Source: Gammaproteobacteria bacterium
GTDB taxonomy: Bacteria; Pseudomonadota; Gammaproteobacteria; Pseudomonadales; Azotimanducaceae
Direction of reading: 5' to 3'
Length of the DNA: 64,000 nucleotides
NCBI GenBank assembly: GCA_012960535.1
Contig: DUBB01000007.1
Coordinates: 227,635-291,634 of the forward strand
Shown here: positions 9,176 to 17,589 of the stretch, piece by piece
Numbering within the stretch: position 1 is the first letter of the stretch
How the letters are laid out: each line of letters opens with the position of its first letter
Program-made: the position numbers and the translations under genes
Notes under the pieces: generated by a model
The model's input: only the letters and a program-made list of their open reading frames with translations
Databases searched by the model: none
What the model was told of the DNA's origin: nothing

Positions 9176-10723
9176 TTAGACAAAGGCTTCGATCAGGAAA
9201 GGACCGGATTGCGCCAGACTCTCCTCTAGCGCCCCTGAAAAACTCTCACAGTTCGTGGCCCGGCGACCCGGTACTCCCATGCTGGCCGCCAGACCGACAA
9301 AATCTATTTCTGGATCGGCTAAACTAAACAGACTACCCGCTCGTTCACCTATCTCATTGACACCCAAACGCCTGTATTCTGTCTCTAATATACCGTAACG
9401 CTGATTGTTGAATATAATTGTGGTCACATTCAGGGACTCTCTGGCCTGGGTCCAGAAAGCTTGATTGGTATACATCGAGGCTCCATCACCAAGTAAGGCA
9501 AAAACTCGCGCATCAGGTGCTGCAATGGCAGCACCAATCGATACGGGACCGCCCTGTCCGATTGAGCCCCCTGTTAAATTTAACCAGGTATGCGCCGCTG
9601 CTGTCTGAGCCGGCTCATAGACAGCACCACCGCCTCCTGAGTCACCACAGAAAATGCTCTTTTCAGGCATCTGCGATGCCAGAATTCTGGCGACTTTAGC
9701 TGTGCTCAAGCCACCTTGTGGAATATCAACTGATTGACGCTGATAGCACTTTGGTTTCTCGTCTAAGGCCCCCAGCAATGCCTCGAGCTGCGCCAATGCG
9801 CCAACCACATCCTGATGGCCGCCGGCCAGCTCGAGAACCTTACACCCCTCGGGCACTAGTAAGGACTCAGATTCAGGGTAGGCAAAGAAACTCACCGGCG
9901 CCTCCGCACCAGCAAGAACAATGTGACGGACACCGGCCAATGAAGCTAATACGTGCTCAGGAAAATAAGGCAATCGTTCAACCAAAGGAGTACCCGGACC
10001 ACCCTCAACTCGGGCCGGGAAAGTAACCATAGCGATCCGACAACCTAATTTTGCCGCAATTCTTGCTGCCGAAAAACGCGCAGCAAGGTCCAACCCCTGT
10101 TTGTCCAACAGAATCAAGCTGCGATCATCGATGTGCTCCGCTACCTGTTCAACCTGTTGCAAAGTAACACTTTCTCGTTCTGGTACAGCCGTTGCCGAAG
10201 CTACCTGCTGTGCTTCCAGCCAACAGGCGTCAGCGGGAATGATCAGCGTAGAAACCTGTCCAGCCGAGCCCGGCCTGGGCTGCATAGCGGAACACAGTGC
10301 CTGCATGCCATCACGACTTAAAGATGCCGCAGTAGAATCTGATTTAATCCAACTTGACACGTTCCTGGCAAGCGTATCGATATCAGAAGTTAAAGGTGCG
10401 TCGAAATCCACGTGATACAGCGCATGATTACCCACTAAGTTAATCAGCGGTGTAGCCGCTCGCCGGGCATTATGCAAATTTGCTATTCCATTACCCAGCC
10501 CTGGCCCCAGGTGCAACAAAGTGGTTGCCGGTCTACCGCTCACTCGAGCATAACCATCTGCAGCGCCAGTACAGACACCTTCAAACAAGCACAGGACGCT
10601 GCGCATCTTTTCTACACCATCAATCGCTTGTACCAGGTGCATCTCTGAAGTGCCCGGATTAGCAAAGCAGACGTCTACGCCGGCATTGACCAGGGCCCGA
10701 ACTAAACTTTCTGCGCCATTCAT
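9176..10723 (-). CDS. ThDP-dependent enzyme, acetolactate synthase/benzoylformate decarboxylase-like
   Basis: A thiamine-diphosphate enzyme with the three-domain layout of the acetolactate synthase/benzoylformate decarboxylase superfamily. The N-terminal Pyr domain has the activating glutamate Glu48 in LCLFEGV, followed by LGPGLGNGIANLHNAR. The C-terminal PP domain has the ThDP motif beginning GDGASMYTNQ at residue 412 and continuing to NNQRYGILETEYRRLG. Length (515 aa) is shorter than catabolic or biosynthetic acetolactate synthases (about 550-570) and nearer benzoylformate decarboxylases. No regulatory small subunit gene is adjacent, which argues against branched-chain amino acid synthesis. 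It follows the phytanoyl-CoA dioxygenase-like gene on the same strand. A 2-hydroxyacyl-CoA lyase or 2-oxoacid decarboxylase role would fit, but this is inference. Confidence 0.85.
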   Translation of the reverse strand: MNGAESLVRALVNAGVDVCFANPGTSEMHLVQAIDGVEKMRSVLCLFEGVCTGAADGYARVSGRPATTLLHLGPGLGNGIANLHNARRAATPLINLVGNHALYHVDFDAPLTSDIDTLARNVSSWIKSDSTAASLSRDGMQALCSAMQPRPGSAGQVSTLIIPADACWLEAQQVASATAVPERESVTLQQVEQVAEHIDDRSLILLDKQGLDLAARFSAARIAAKLGCRIAMVTFPARVEGGPGTPLVERLPYFPEHVLASLAGVRHIVLAGAEAPVSFFAYPESESLLVPEGCKVLELAGGHQDVVGALAQLEALLGALDEKPKCYQRQSVDIPQGGLSTAKVARILASQMPEKSIFCGDSGGGGAVYEPAQTAAAHTWLNLTGGSIGQGGPVSIGAAIAAPDARVFALLGDGASMYTNQAFWTQARESLNVTTIIFNNQRYGILETEYRRLGVNEIGERAGSLFSLADPEIDFVGLAASMGVPGRRATNCESFSGALEESLAQSGPFLIEAFV

Positions 10724-10843
10724 TTTTTCGACCCATAACCTTTATAATATCAACGGTTCAACCGCTGGAGTGTGAGCGAATTCCTGATCTCCTGCAACAG
10801 GTAAGGCAGCGCGCTTCGGCCCCACCAATAACCTGCAGTTGCA

Positions 10844-10877
10844 GATACGGATACAGATACAGATACAGATACAGATA
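10844..10877. repeat. Hexanucleotide tandem repeat (GATACA)n
   Basis: One GATACG unit is followed by four perfect GATACA units and a degenerate end. It lies in the 218-bp gap between two leftward genes, about 120 bp before the ThDP enzyme start. Perfect units suggest recent slippage, so copy number may vary between cells. Confidence 0.9.
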
Positions 10878-10941
10878 GCAATATACGATAGGTCAGCCTG
10901 TCTAGCTGACCTTCGGTGCAAATTATGGCAGCATTACCTCG

Positions 10942-11724
10942 CTAGATATTAATGCTGGGAAATTGAGCCGAACGGGTCGCGGCTATAGGATGATTATTAA
11001 AATCATGATAAGTAAATACGACAGAAAACTTGATCTGATCGCTCAAATTCCGCCCGGCAGCGTGAAACAACTTACTATGAAAAAAAAGAATGTCACCCGC
11101 TTTGAGTTCAACTCTTTCGGCGCGTTTTATGAGTGCTTTATTCTCGGCAAGATCGGCTCGCAGGAACAGCGAAGCATCAAAGCGCCCCGGATCCAATGCC
11201 AGCCGATGACTTCCCGGAATCACTCGTAAACAGCCGTTCTTGTGGTTTTCTTCATCCAGTGCCAACCATACGCTGATCAGATTGTCCTGATCAAAAGCCC
11301 AATATCGATTGTCCTGATGCCAAAGGGTCACGCTGGAAAAGCCCGGTTGTTTAGTCATGATGCAATTGTGATGACATTGTGACAGACCAATCTGCTCGAG
11401 TTCAAAAAGTTGCTGCAAGCAGGCTTTGACACTGGCATGCGCAGCCCACTTTCTGAATGCTAGATCTCTGGAACAGGCCTGCAATAGCCTTCGAACTGTC
11501 ATGCCTCCGAGCGCTTCAGGGTGTACTGGAGACCCTGGATACTGTAGGTCGACTTCATACTCGACAGGCGCCAGATTCTGTTGCAGATGGTTCACAGCCA
11601 ATGCCTGCAATTCATCGCAGACCTCACCGTCGGCAAGTCCTTCAGCCACGACAAATCCGTTCTTGTGAAAACGACTGACATCTGCTGCGGTTAACAATTC
11701 ATTCTTCCTTCTACACATAGGCAC
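10942..11724 (-). CDS. Phytanoyl-CoA dioxygenase (PhyH) family protein
   Basis: A non-haem Fe(II)/2-oxoglutarate-dependent oxygenase. The iron-binding facial triad is visible: His136 and Asp138 in WHQDNRYW, and the distal His221 in LFHAAGRN, with Arg225 placed to hold 2-oxoglutarate. Length (260 aa) is normal for the PhyH family, whose members hydroxylate acyl-CoAs or small metabolites. The start is uncertain. The frame opens at a GTG (11724), with an ATG two codons later; a TTG at about residue 10 has the best ribosome site (AAGGAAG). It lies upstream of, and in the same direction as, the ThDP enzyme. In peroxisomal alpha-oxidation a PhyH is followed by a ThDP-dependent 2-hydroxyacyl-CoA lyase, so this pairing may be a bacterial analogue. 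That link is inference. Confidence 0.8.
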   Translation of the reverse strand: MPMCRRKNELLTAADVSRFHKNGFVVAEGLADGEVCDELQALAVNHLQQNLAPVEYEVDLQYPGSPVHPEALGGMTVRRLLQACSRDLAFRKWAAHASVKACLQQLFELEQIGLSQCHHNCIMTKQPGFSSVTLWHQDNRYWAFDQDNLISVWLALDEENHKNGCLRVIPGSHRLALDPGRFDASLFLRADLAENKALIKRAERVELKAGDILFFHSKLFHAAGRNLSDQIKFSVVFTYHDFNNHPIAATRSAQFPSINI

Positions 11725-12065
11725 AGCTTAAGCGGCTGATTATACTTAAATTTCCAGCATTGCGCTGACCGGCCGCCTGCAAATTAATGCCAGGAAAGCC
11801 AGTCAGAGCAGTTTCGATCTACTGGCACCTGCTTGCGTCACCCATGAGCCAGAACCAAGCGCGCTACCAGACCCGCTTAGGCGCCCAGCATCAACGCTTG
11901 ATCTCCTTATAGCCTTTTATGGCTGAGTAATCCTGACCCAGGCACCCCCAGAGTAATCAACTCCATCCAACGGATAAAATTCACGAGACCATTGCCCCCT
12001 GCAGACTTAACGCGTGACCCTGCAGTACCCGTCTTAGCGCTGGCCGGCGAGGTAGTCACACCCCG
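11725..12065. other. Gene-free stretch between PhyH-like and histidine phosphatase genes
   Basis: A 341-bp gap between two leftward genes. It presumably carries the promoter of the PhyH-like gene. A short open frame on the plus strand has no family resemblance. I see no RNA gene, strong terminator or repeat. Confidence 0.45.
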
Positions 12066-12755
12066 TCAGGTGGGTAATTGCGACCCAGAAGTTTCTCTTC
12101 CCAGGTGGCCGGTATCGTTAAAACGCCTTAGCACGATGCGCTCACTATCGACCACGATATTGCTGATGGACCCATTATCTGCCCCATTAAATGCAAATGG
12201 GCGTGATTCAGTGATGGTGGCAAGCACCTTGCCAATGACACCGCCGTGAACAAATGCAGCAACCAACCGGTCTGGATTAGCACGGGCGATATTTCGAATT
12301 CCTCGCATAACCCTTTCCTGAAATGCTTGGCCTGGTTCTGCTCCTGGCACTACATCCCAGCGTTCCAGCAACAGCATCTGCTGGAATATCGGGTCATTCT
12401 CATGGGCTTTCATCCTGAGTAGACCACCCTCCCAATCACCTAAATGAACCTCGTGCAAATCCGGCTCCAGGGTTGGCATCAAACCCAAATGCTCACATAG
12501 AGGCGCGGCTGTTTCGGCAGTTCTCCTGAGCTTAGTAACATACACCGCATCAATTGCCAGGTGCGCCAGCCTTAACCCAACCCGAATAGCCTGTCGCTTG
12601 CCGTCAGGCGCCAATTCAGGGTCACCCTGGCCATCCACAAGTGGAAAGGGCTGGCCCGCTCGAGCAGCCCGCGATTCACCATGACGCACTAACAGAATTT
12701 CAGTTGAGCCTGGTGGTCGCTCAAACCTGGATTGTCGGTATTCCTTTTCAGTCAT
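12066..12755 (-). CDS. Histidine phosphatase (phosphoglycerate mutase) family protein
   Basis: Member of the histidine phosphatase superfamily, which transfers phosphate through a phosphohistidine. LVRHGES places the nucleophile His25. A second arginine lies in LRRTAET, the acid in EVHLGDWEGG, and the second catalytic histidine in FVHGGVIGKVL. All core residues are intact. At 229 aa it fits cobalamin-phosphatase-like or broad phosphatase members; a glycolytic mutase role is less likely because the typical mutase inserts are missing. It starts just left of a 15-bp tandem repeat tract and is divergent from the carboxyltransferase gene at 12956. Substrate unknown. Confidence 0.85.
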   Translation of the reverse strand: MTEKEYRQSRFERPPGSTEILLVRHGESRAARAGQPFPLVDGQGDPELAPDGKRQAIRVGLRLAHLAIDAVYVTKLRRTAETAAPLCEHLGLMPTLEPDLHEVHLGDWEGGLLRMKAHENDPIFQQMLLLERWDVVPGAEPGQAFQERVMRGIRNIARANPDRLVAAFVHGGVIGKVLATITESRPFAFNGADNGSISNIVVDSERIVLRRFNDTGHLGRETSGSQLPT

Positions 12756-12766
12756 GAATCTCTACC

Positions 12767-12880
12767 CTTTATTACCAAGGCCTTCATTACCAAAGCCCTC
12801 ATTACCAACGCCTTTATTACCCAGGCCCTATCTACCAAGAGCCTAATTATCAAGGGCCTATTTATCAAGAGCCTATAGTA
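12767..12880. repeat. 15-bp imperfect tandem repeat, about 7.5 copies
   Basis: Seven units of 15 bp run without gaps from 12767 to 12871, followed by a partial unit. The consensus is close to CCTTATTACCAAGGC. The tract fills most of the promoter region between the divergent histidine phosphatase and carboxyltransferase genes. Because 15 is a multiple of 3, a minus-strand frame through it would encode repeats of the type ALVIK/ALVMR. The nature of the tract (minisatellite, regulatory array or remnant of a coding repeat) is open. Confidence 0.9.
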
Positions 12881-12955
12881 ACGCAGATCAGATTGTGCCA
12901 GCCAGCAACTGGCGCTATTCTTGAAATATAAAAGAATCAAGCTTAAGGAACCATC

Positions 12956-14506
12956 ATGGGTTGGCAAAAGGAAATCACCGAATTAACAAAACGAGGCAAA
13001 CTCTCCGAGTTAATGGGTGGAACTGAAAAGGTTGAACGACAACACCATTTTGGAAAATTGACCATAAGGGAGCGTATTGACGCGATCACGGATGTTGGCA
13101 GCTTTAGGGAAATCGGCAAGCTTGCGGGGGTCGGCCAATACGATGACGAAGGTCATCTCACCGGCTTTACTCCCTCTAATTTTGTGTTCGGAACGGCAAA
13201 CCTGGAAGGTCGGCCTGTAATGGTATCAGGCGATGACTTTACAGTTCGAGGCGGGTCGGCCGATGCTTCCATTGCTGGCAAGCGACAACAAGCCGAAGGT
13301 CTCGCACTAGAGCTCAAACTACCTCATGTAAGGCTGGTCGATGGCATGGGCGGGGGCGGTTCCGTAAAAACGATCGAGACGGCCGGACGTACTTACATTC
13401 CCAGAGTGGCGGGCTGGGATACCATAGTCAACCATCTGGCTGTGGCACCATCAGTATCGCTGGCTCTGGGTTCGGTAGCTGGCATCGGTGCTGCACGAGT
13501 GACCACTGCCCATTACTCGGTGATCGTCAAGGACACGGCTCAGATGATGATTGCCGGCCCAGCCCTGGTAGGCTGGGCGCGATTGGGTGAGGTGTCCAAG
13601 GAAGAACTTGGCGCCAGTAGAATTCATACTAGAAACGGTTCCATCGATGATGAAGCGACTTCTGAAGCTGAGGCTTTTTCCCTGGCAAAAAAATTCCTTT
13701 CCTATCTGCCCAGCAATGTGGATCAACTGCCGCCGAGAACCGTTTGTAAGGACCCTGCCACTCGAACCGCCCCTGAACTGCTGGAAATCGTACCCAGGGA
13801 CCCTCGCAAAGTGTATAAAATGCGCAAAATTATTGATGCCGTGATTGATACCGGTACTTTTTTTGAAATTGGCAAGCAATGGGGTAAATCCATCATTACC
13901 GGGCTAGCGAGAATAGACGGCATTGCTGTTGCTGTATTTGCAGAAGACCCCATGATATATGGTGGCGCCTGGACCGCAGATTCATGTAGAAAACTGATTC
14001 GTCTCTGTGACCTTGCTTCTACTTTTCACCTGCCCCTGCTGCACCTGGTAGATTGCCCTGGATTCCTGATTGGCAAACAATCGGAAGAATCAGGCACTAT
14101 CAGAGTCGGCTCGACCGCGTTTGCTGCGTTAGGTCAGGCATCAGTGCCCTTCTGTAGTGTCGTAATCAGAAAGGCATTCGGTGTAGCTGGCGCAGCCAAT
14201 ACAAAACCCGGAAGTCATCACTTCCGCTATGCCTGGCCATCTGGTGACTGGGGATCTCTGCCCATAGAAGGTGGGATCGAAGTAGGCTATAAAGCAGAAC
14301 TTGCTGAAGCAGATGACTACGATGCCCATCTTGCCAGTATTAAGGAGCGGCTTAATCGAGTTCGCTCTCCCTTCAGGTCTGCGGAATTCTTCGAAATAGA
14401 AGATATCATCAACCCACAGGAGACTCGCCAACATTTATGTAACTGGATTAATCTGGCTTATCAGGCGCTGCAAACCGGCACCAGCCACTTCAGCTATCGA
14501 CCATGA
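12956..14506 (+). CDS. Acyl-CoA carboxylase, carboxyltransferase subunit
   Basis: Carboxyltransferase of the propionyl-/methylcrotonyl-CoA carboxylase beta class (crotonase-like fold in tandem). It would move CO2 from carboxybiotin to an acyl-CoA. The N-terminal half has the acyl-CoA pocket segment GGSADASIAGKRQQAEG at about 98-114 followed by the glycine-rich LVDGMGGGGSVKTIE. The C-terminal half has IIDAVIDTGTFFEIGKQWGK and HLVDCPGFLIG. Length (516 aa) matches the family. No biotin carboxylase or biotin carrier gene is nearby, so the partner must be elsewhere, or the enzyme works as a decarboxylase-type subunit. A TTAAGGAACC stretch precedes the ATG. Confidence 0.88.
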   Translation: MGWQKEITELTKRGKLSELMGGTEKVERQHHFGKLTIRERIDAITDVGSFREIGKLAGVGQYDDEGHLTGFTPSNFVFGTANLEGRPVMVSGDDFTVRGGSADASIAGKRQQAEGLALELKLPHVRLVDGMGGGGSVKTIETAGRTYIPRVAGWDTIVNHLAVAPSVSLALGSVAGIGAARVTTAHYSVIVKDTAQMMIAGPALVGWARLGEVSKEELGASRIHTRNGSIDDEATSEAEAFSLAKKFLSYLPSNVDQLPPRTVCKDPATRTAPELLEIVPRDPRKVYKMRKIIDAVIDTGTFFEIGKQWGKSIITGLARIDGIAVAVFAEDPMIYGGAWTADSCRKLIRLCDLASTFHLPLLHLVDCPGFLIGKQSEESGTIRVGSTAFAALGQASVPFCSVVIRKAFGVAGAANTKPGSHHFRYAWPSGDWGSLPIEGGIEVGYKAELAEADDYDAHLASIKERLNRVRSPFRSAEFFEIEDIINPQETRQHLCNWINLAYQALQTGTSHFSYRP

Positions 14507-14845
14507 TATCTAGCATTGAGAAGTGGGACCCAGGGTGCTGCCGGCGCTGTTAAGCACCCAGGTAAACGCCAAAATCAACGGTGTCCCGTGATCTGTAAAT
14601 CAGCTGGATTGACAACAAAAGGCGTTGTTGAGTATCCGTAAACACTGCACCGGATGCCCTGTCAGGTCCCCTACCAAAAAGTGACTGAAGGCACTACCTA
14701 ACCCTGGCACGCATAGCATGAAACCGGATACTGCGAAGCCGCAGTAGAAAAACTCAGCATGAAAATGCAAAACCTGAGTTGGCAATGCAGGCAAACGCAG
14801 GCAGTTAACCAGACACCATCCAATGTGGCCAGTCAAACGCCCTGA
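14507..14845. other. Gene-free convergent stretch with a GGGTGCT/AGCACCC hairpin
   Basis: A 339-bp gap between the rightward carboxyltransferase and the leftward transporter. The arms GGGTGCT (14533-14539) and AGCACCC (14553-14559) pair perfectly shortly after the carboxyltransferase stop and could help end transcription, but no T-run follows. A 78-codon open frame on the minus strand has no recognisable family and is not called. Confidence 0.4.
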
Positions 14846-16186
14846 TTACTCCTGGATATTACTGAGATCCGCACCCGATGTTTCAGTCAGCATCGCCAGC
14901 GAAACCAGGGTGAGCACGGCTGCCACTGCGATATAAAGTGAGACATAAAATATACCGAAATTCTTCCACAGAAGCACGGCTATGGTGGGTGCCAGAGCAC
15001 CACCGATTATAGCGCCCATCTGGTAACCCAGTGATGCACCTGAATAGCGCACCTCTGTGCTGAACAATTCAGTGAAAAACGCTGCCTGAGGCCCGTACTG
15101 CATGCCCACAAAAATCAGCCCCAGACTCACAGCCAAAACGATATTTTCAGTACTGCCAGTATCGATTAATGGAAACAGCACAAACCCCCAGAGCCCCGTT
15201 AACACAGCACCCCACTGGTAGACTTTTTTCCGTCCGATCCTGTCGGACAAGCCCGAAAAATAGAACTGTGTGGGTATCATAACCGCCGCTGCTATCAACA
15301 CCGACGTCAACATAACATCCCGAGATAAACCTACCGTGGATGAATTGACACCATAAGCGATGACAAATGCGATAAGAATATAGAAAGTAACCTGCACCGA
15401 CAAAAATGCACCCGCGGCCAGGACGATGCGACGGGGGTACAAGCGAATGGCTTCCAGTACAGGGGATTTCTCTATGGGGACACTGGCTGCTTCTTCACCT
15501 TTTTGTTCTCTGGCCTTGACTAAAGCCTTAAACGCCTCGGTATCTTCCAATTTCAATTGCACATACATCGAAATAGCAATGAGAATTACACTGGCAATAA
15601 ACGGCACACGCCAGCCCCAATCCATAAAGGCCTCCTCTGAAATAGAGGTACTGACACCAAGAAAAGCCAGATTTGCCAGAATCACGCCTACCGGTGCTCC
15701 GGCCTGAGCATAGGCGCCGTACCAGCCGCGACGATTAGCCGGCGCGCTTTCTGTGACCAGCAACATAGCGCCACCCCACTGACCGCCAATTGCCAGCCCC
15801 TGCACAAAACGCAGCAAGACCAGAGCCAGCGGCGCCAGTATGCCTATACTGGCGTAGGTCGGCAGAAACCCAATAAGGGTGGTGGCCCCCCCCATCATCA
15901 TCAGGGCTACCACTAATGTCTTCTTTCGGCCAATGCGATCACCATAATGACCAAAAATAATGCCCCCCAGCGGTCGGGCTATAAAACCAACGGCAAAGGT
16001 ACTAAACGAGGCAATGAGAACCACCATCACCGGCAAATCCTGAGGGAAAAATGCCTTTGGAAATATCACAGCGGCGGCAGTACCATACAAGAAGAAGTCA
16101 TACCATTCGATACTTGTACCGGTCAACGACGTTAGCGCCACGCGGCGCATTGATTGACTCTCGTTAGTGTTATCAATCTCGCTCAT
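14846..16186 (-). CDS. MHS-type MFS transporter (metabolite:H+ symporter)
   Basis: Inner-membrane proton symporter of the MHS branch of the major facilitator superfamily (ProP, KgtP, shikimate permease relatives). The MHS start SIEWYDFFLYGTAAAVIFP is at about residues 20-39, and the loop 2-3 signature GHYGDRIGRKK follows at about 79-89. A matching GLSDRIGRKKVYQWG repeats in the second half. Twelve hydrophobic segments are apparent, and 446 aa is the usual length. Its ATG overlaps the stop of the upstream acyl-CoA dehydrogenase by 4 bp, a sign of translational coupling. The transporter therefore probably imports the carboxylic acid whose CoA ester that dehydrogenase oxidises. Confidence 0.88.
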   Translation of the reverse strand: MSEIDNTNESQSMRRVALTSLTGTSIEWYDFFLYGTAAAVIFPKAFFPQDLPVMVVLIASFSTFAVGFIARPLGGIIFGHYGDRIGRKKTLVVALMMMGGATTLIGFLPTYASIGILAPLALVLLRFVQGLAIGGQWGGAMLLVTESAPANRRGWYGAYAQAGAPVGVILANLAFLGVSTSISEEAFMDWGWRVPFIASVILIAISMYVQLKLEDTEAFKALVKAREQKGEEAASVPIEKSPVLEAIRLYPRRIVLAAGAFLSVQVTFYILIAFVIAYGVNSSTVGLSRDVMLTSVLIAAAVMIPTQFYFSGLSDRIGRKKVYQWGAVLTGLWGFVLFPLIDTGSTENIVLAVSLGLIFVGMQYGPQAAFFTELFSTEVRYSGASLGYQMGAIIGGALAPTIAVLLWKNFGIFYVSLYIAVAAVLTLVSLAMLTETSGADLSNIQE

Positions 16187-17325
16187 ACAGTACCCTTGTT
16201 CAGTTCTAGCCGCCCTTTTACCAGGTTAATTCGCAACAAATCGTTAGCGCCTTCAACAAGCCTAAGAGATCTCACTCGACGATACAAGTTCTCAAGCGGA
16301 TGCCCTTCAACCAGGGCTTGTCCTCCCACTAATTGAACCGCCATATCAATAACTTCCCCGGCTGTCTCCGTGCAAAAAACCTTTGCAGCGATCACTTCAT
16401 TAACCGAATTCTCACCACTATCAACGATACGTGCCGTTCTGAACAGCGCGCTACGCGCCGCAAAAGTTTTAATTCTCATATCGGCATAGCGCAATCGGAC
16501 CCCTTCTTTATCTCCCAGAGGTGATCCTGAGCGATGCGGGGCGCGGAGATGTTCTTCTATGAAACTGAGAGACCAGAGACACATCCCGGTTGCCTGTGCG
16601 GCAATCATCAAACGCACATTACCAATGTTAGCCAGCGCTCTCGGTAATCCTTCGCCCAGCTCACCGATAATCTGGGTTCTAGGTACACAGACATCTTCGA
16701 AGAGAAATGATGAATGACCACCGCCTTCCATGGAGCGAAACGATTTTTCTAATACAACCCCTTCAGCTTCTCGATCTACCACTACCATGGCCGTGCCAGC
16801 CTTACTTGCGTCCGGATGCTCGACATTAACAAGAATGGATAGAAAATCAGCGGTTGCACCGCCCGTTACATAACTTTTCTGACCATTAATAATAAGCTGA
16901 TCGCCTGACAGGCGGGCCCAGGTTGGCCTATCGGATTTATCCGGCTCAGTAAAGCCAAAAGCACCTCGTTTTTCGCCTTTCATGACAGGGTCCAGATAGT
17001 GCTCTTTTAAACGGCCTCGAGCGTGATGAAGGATCCCGGGGCCAGGGCCGAACAAGTAACCGGTAAGCCGACTGTTGGCTTTGCTCCAGATTTCTCTTAA
17101 CACAGTTAGTTCGAGGCTAGAAGCTGGACTACCACCGTACTCTACTGGCTGGGTCTTATAAAAAAACCCGGCCTTCTTGGAAGCATCTATAATTTCCTTT
17201 ATTAAAGTTTCCGAAACCGCTTCGGAAGCCTCAAGCTGCGCTTGCCTGGGATAGATCTGCTCTTCTAAAAATCGATCAGCCTCCACAACAACCTGTTGAA
17301 GCTCTATTGATAACTGTTCAACCAT
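16183..17325 (-). CDS. Acyl-CoA dehydrogenase family protein
   Basis: FAD-dependent acyl-CoA dehydrogenase, introducing an alpha,beta double bond into an acyl-CoA. The N-terminal helical domain is followed by GFTEPDKSDRPTWARL at about 131-146 and INGQKSYVTGGATADF, both FAD-contact segments. The C-terminal domain ends in YRRVRSLRLVEGANDLLR, where the glutamate in VEGAN is at the position used by several family members as catalytic base. Length (380 aa) is typical. An AAGGG ribosome site precedes the ATG. It is first in a two-gene leftward operon with the MHS transporter, overlapping by 4 bp, and its promoter must lie in the AT-rich island to its right. Chain-length preference is unknown. Confidence 0.88.
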   Translation of the reverse strand: MVEQLSIELQQVVVEADRFLEEQIYPRQAQLEASEAVSETLIKEIIDASKKAGFFYKTQPVEYGGSPASSLELTVLREIWSKANSRLTGYLFGPGPGILHHARGRLKEHYLDPVMKGEKRGAFGFTEPDKSDRPTWARLSGDQLIINGQKSYVTGGATADFLSILVNVEHPDASKAGTAMVVVDREAEGVVLEKSFRSMEGGGHSSFLFEDVCVPRTQIIGELGEGLPRALANIGNVRLMIAAQATGMCLWSLSFIEEHLRAPHRSGSPLGDKEGVRLRYADMRIKTFAARSALFRTARIVDSGENSVNEVIAAKVFCTETAGEVIDMAVQLVGGQALVEGHPLENLYRRVRSLRLVEGANDLLRINLVKGRLELNKGTV

Positions 17326-17489
17326 ACCCTTGTTCCCTTTGCCCGAAGATTCAATCTAACGACAGAGGCAATAAATCGCAACCCGACTAACCATCCTCAA
17401 GGCTTAAATCATACAAAATCTCGAAATACATAAAAAAAAATTCCAATGGATCACTATCATGAGTTAATTTCAACTAAAATATCGTTTAT

Positions 17490-17502
17490 AATCAATTAGT
17501 TA
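17490..17502 (+). promoter_or_regulatory. IHF-binding consensus
   Basis: The 13-mer AATCAATTAGTTA matches the IHF consensus WATCAANNNNTTR at every defined position. It lies within the AT-rich tract and 25 bp from the first DnaA box. A bend here would bring the AT-rich DNA toward the DnaA array. Confidence 0.6.
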
Positions 17503-17526
17503 CCAATTTATTTCTATGACCCCGTG

Positions 17527-17589
17527 TTATCCACAAAGTTATACACTGATTAATCAGGTTATCCAAAAGTTATCCCCAACTTTTACACT
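17527..17589 (+). promoter_or_regulatory. Array of four to five DnaA boxes
   Basis: Same-strand 9-mers match TTATNCACA. TTATCCACA at 17527-17535 is perfect. TTATACACT at 17539-17547, TTATCCAAA at 17559-17567 and TTATCCCCA at 17570-17578 have one mismatch each. TTTTACACT at 17581-17589 has two. Start-to-start spacing is 12, 20, 11 and 11 bp, close to one or two helix turns, so the boxes face the same side of the DNA. Confidence 0.7.

Noticed and set aside
12767-12880. CRISPR array
   Set aside because: Units are 15 bp, gapless and without spacers; no cas genes are near.
12752-12967. 71-codon minus-strand frame across the 15-bp repeats
   Set aside because: Its ATG lies inside the start of the carboxyltransferase gene on the other strand, and the frame exists because the repeat unit is a multiple of three. 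No ribosome site. Kept only as a curiosity in the findings.
14600-14836. 78-codon minus-strand frame
   Set aside because: Cysteine-rich sequence with no family resemblance or ribosome site, in a convergent gap.
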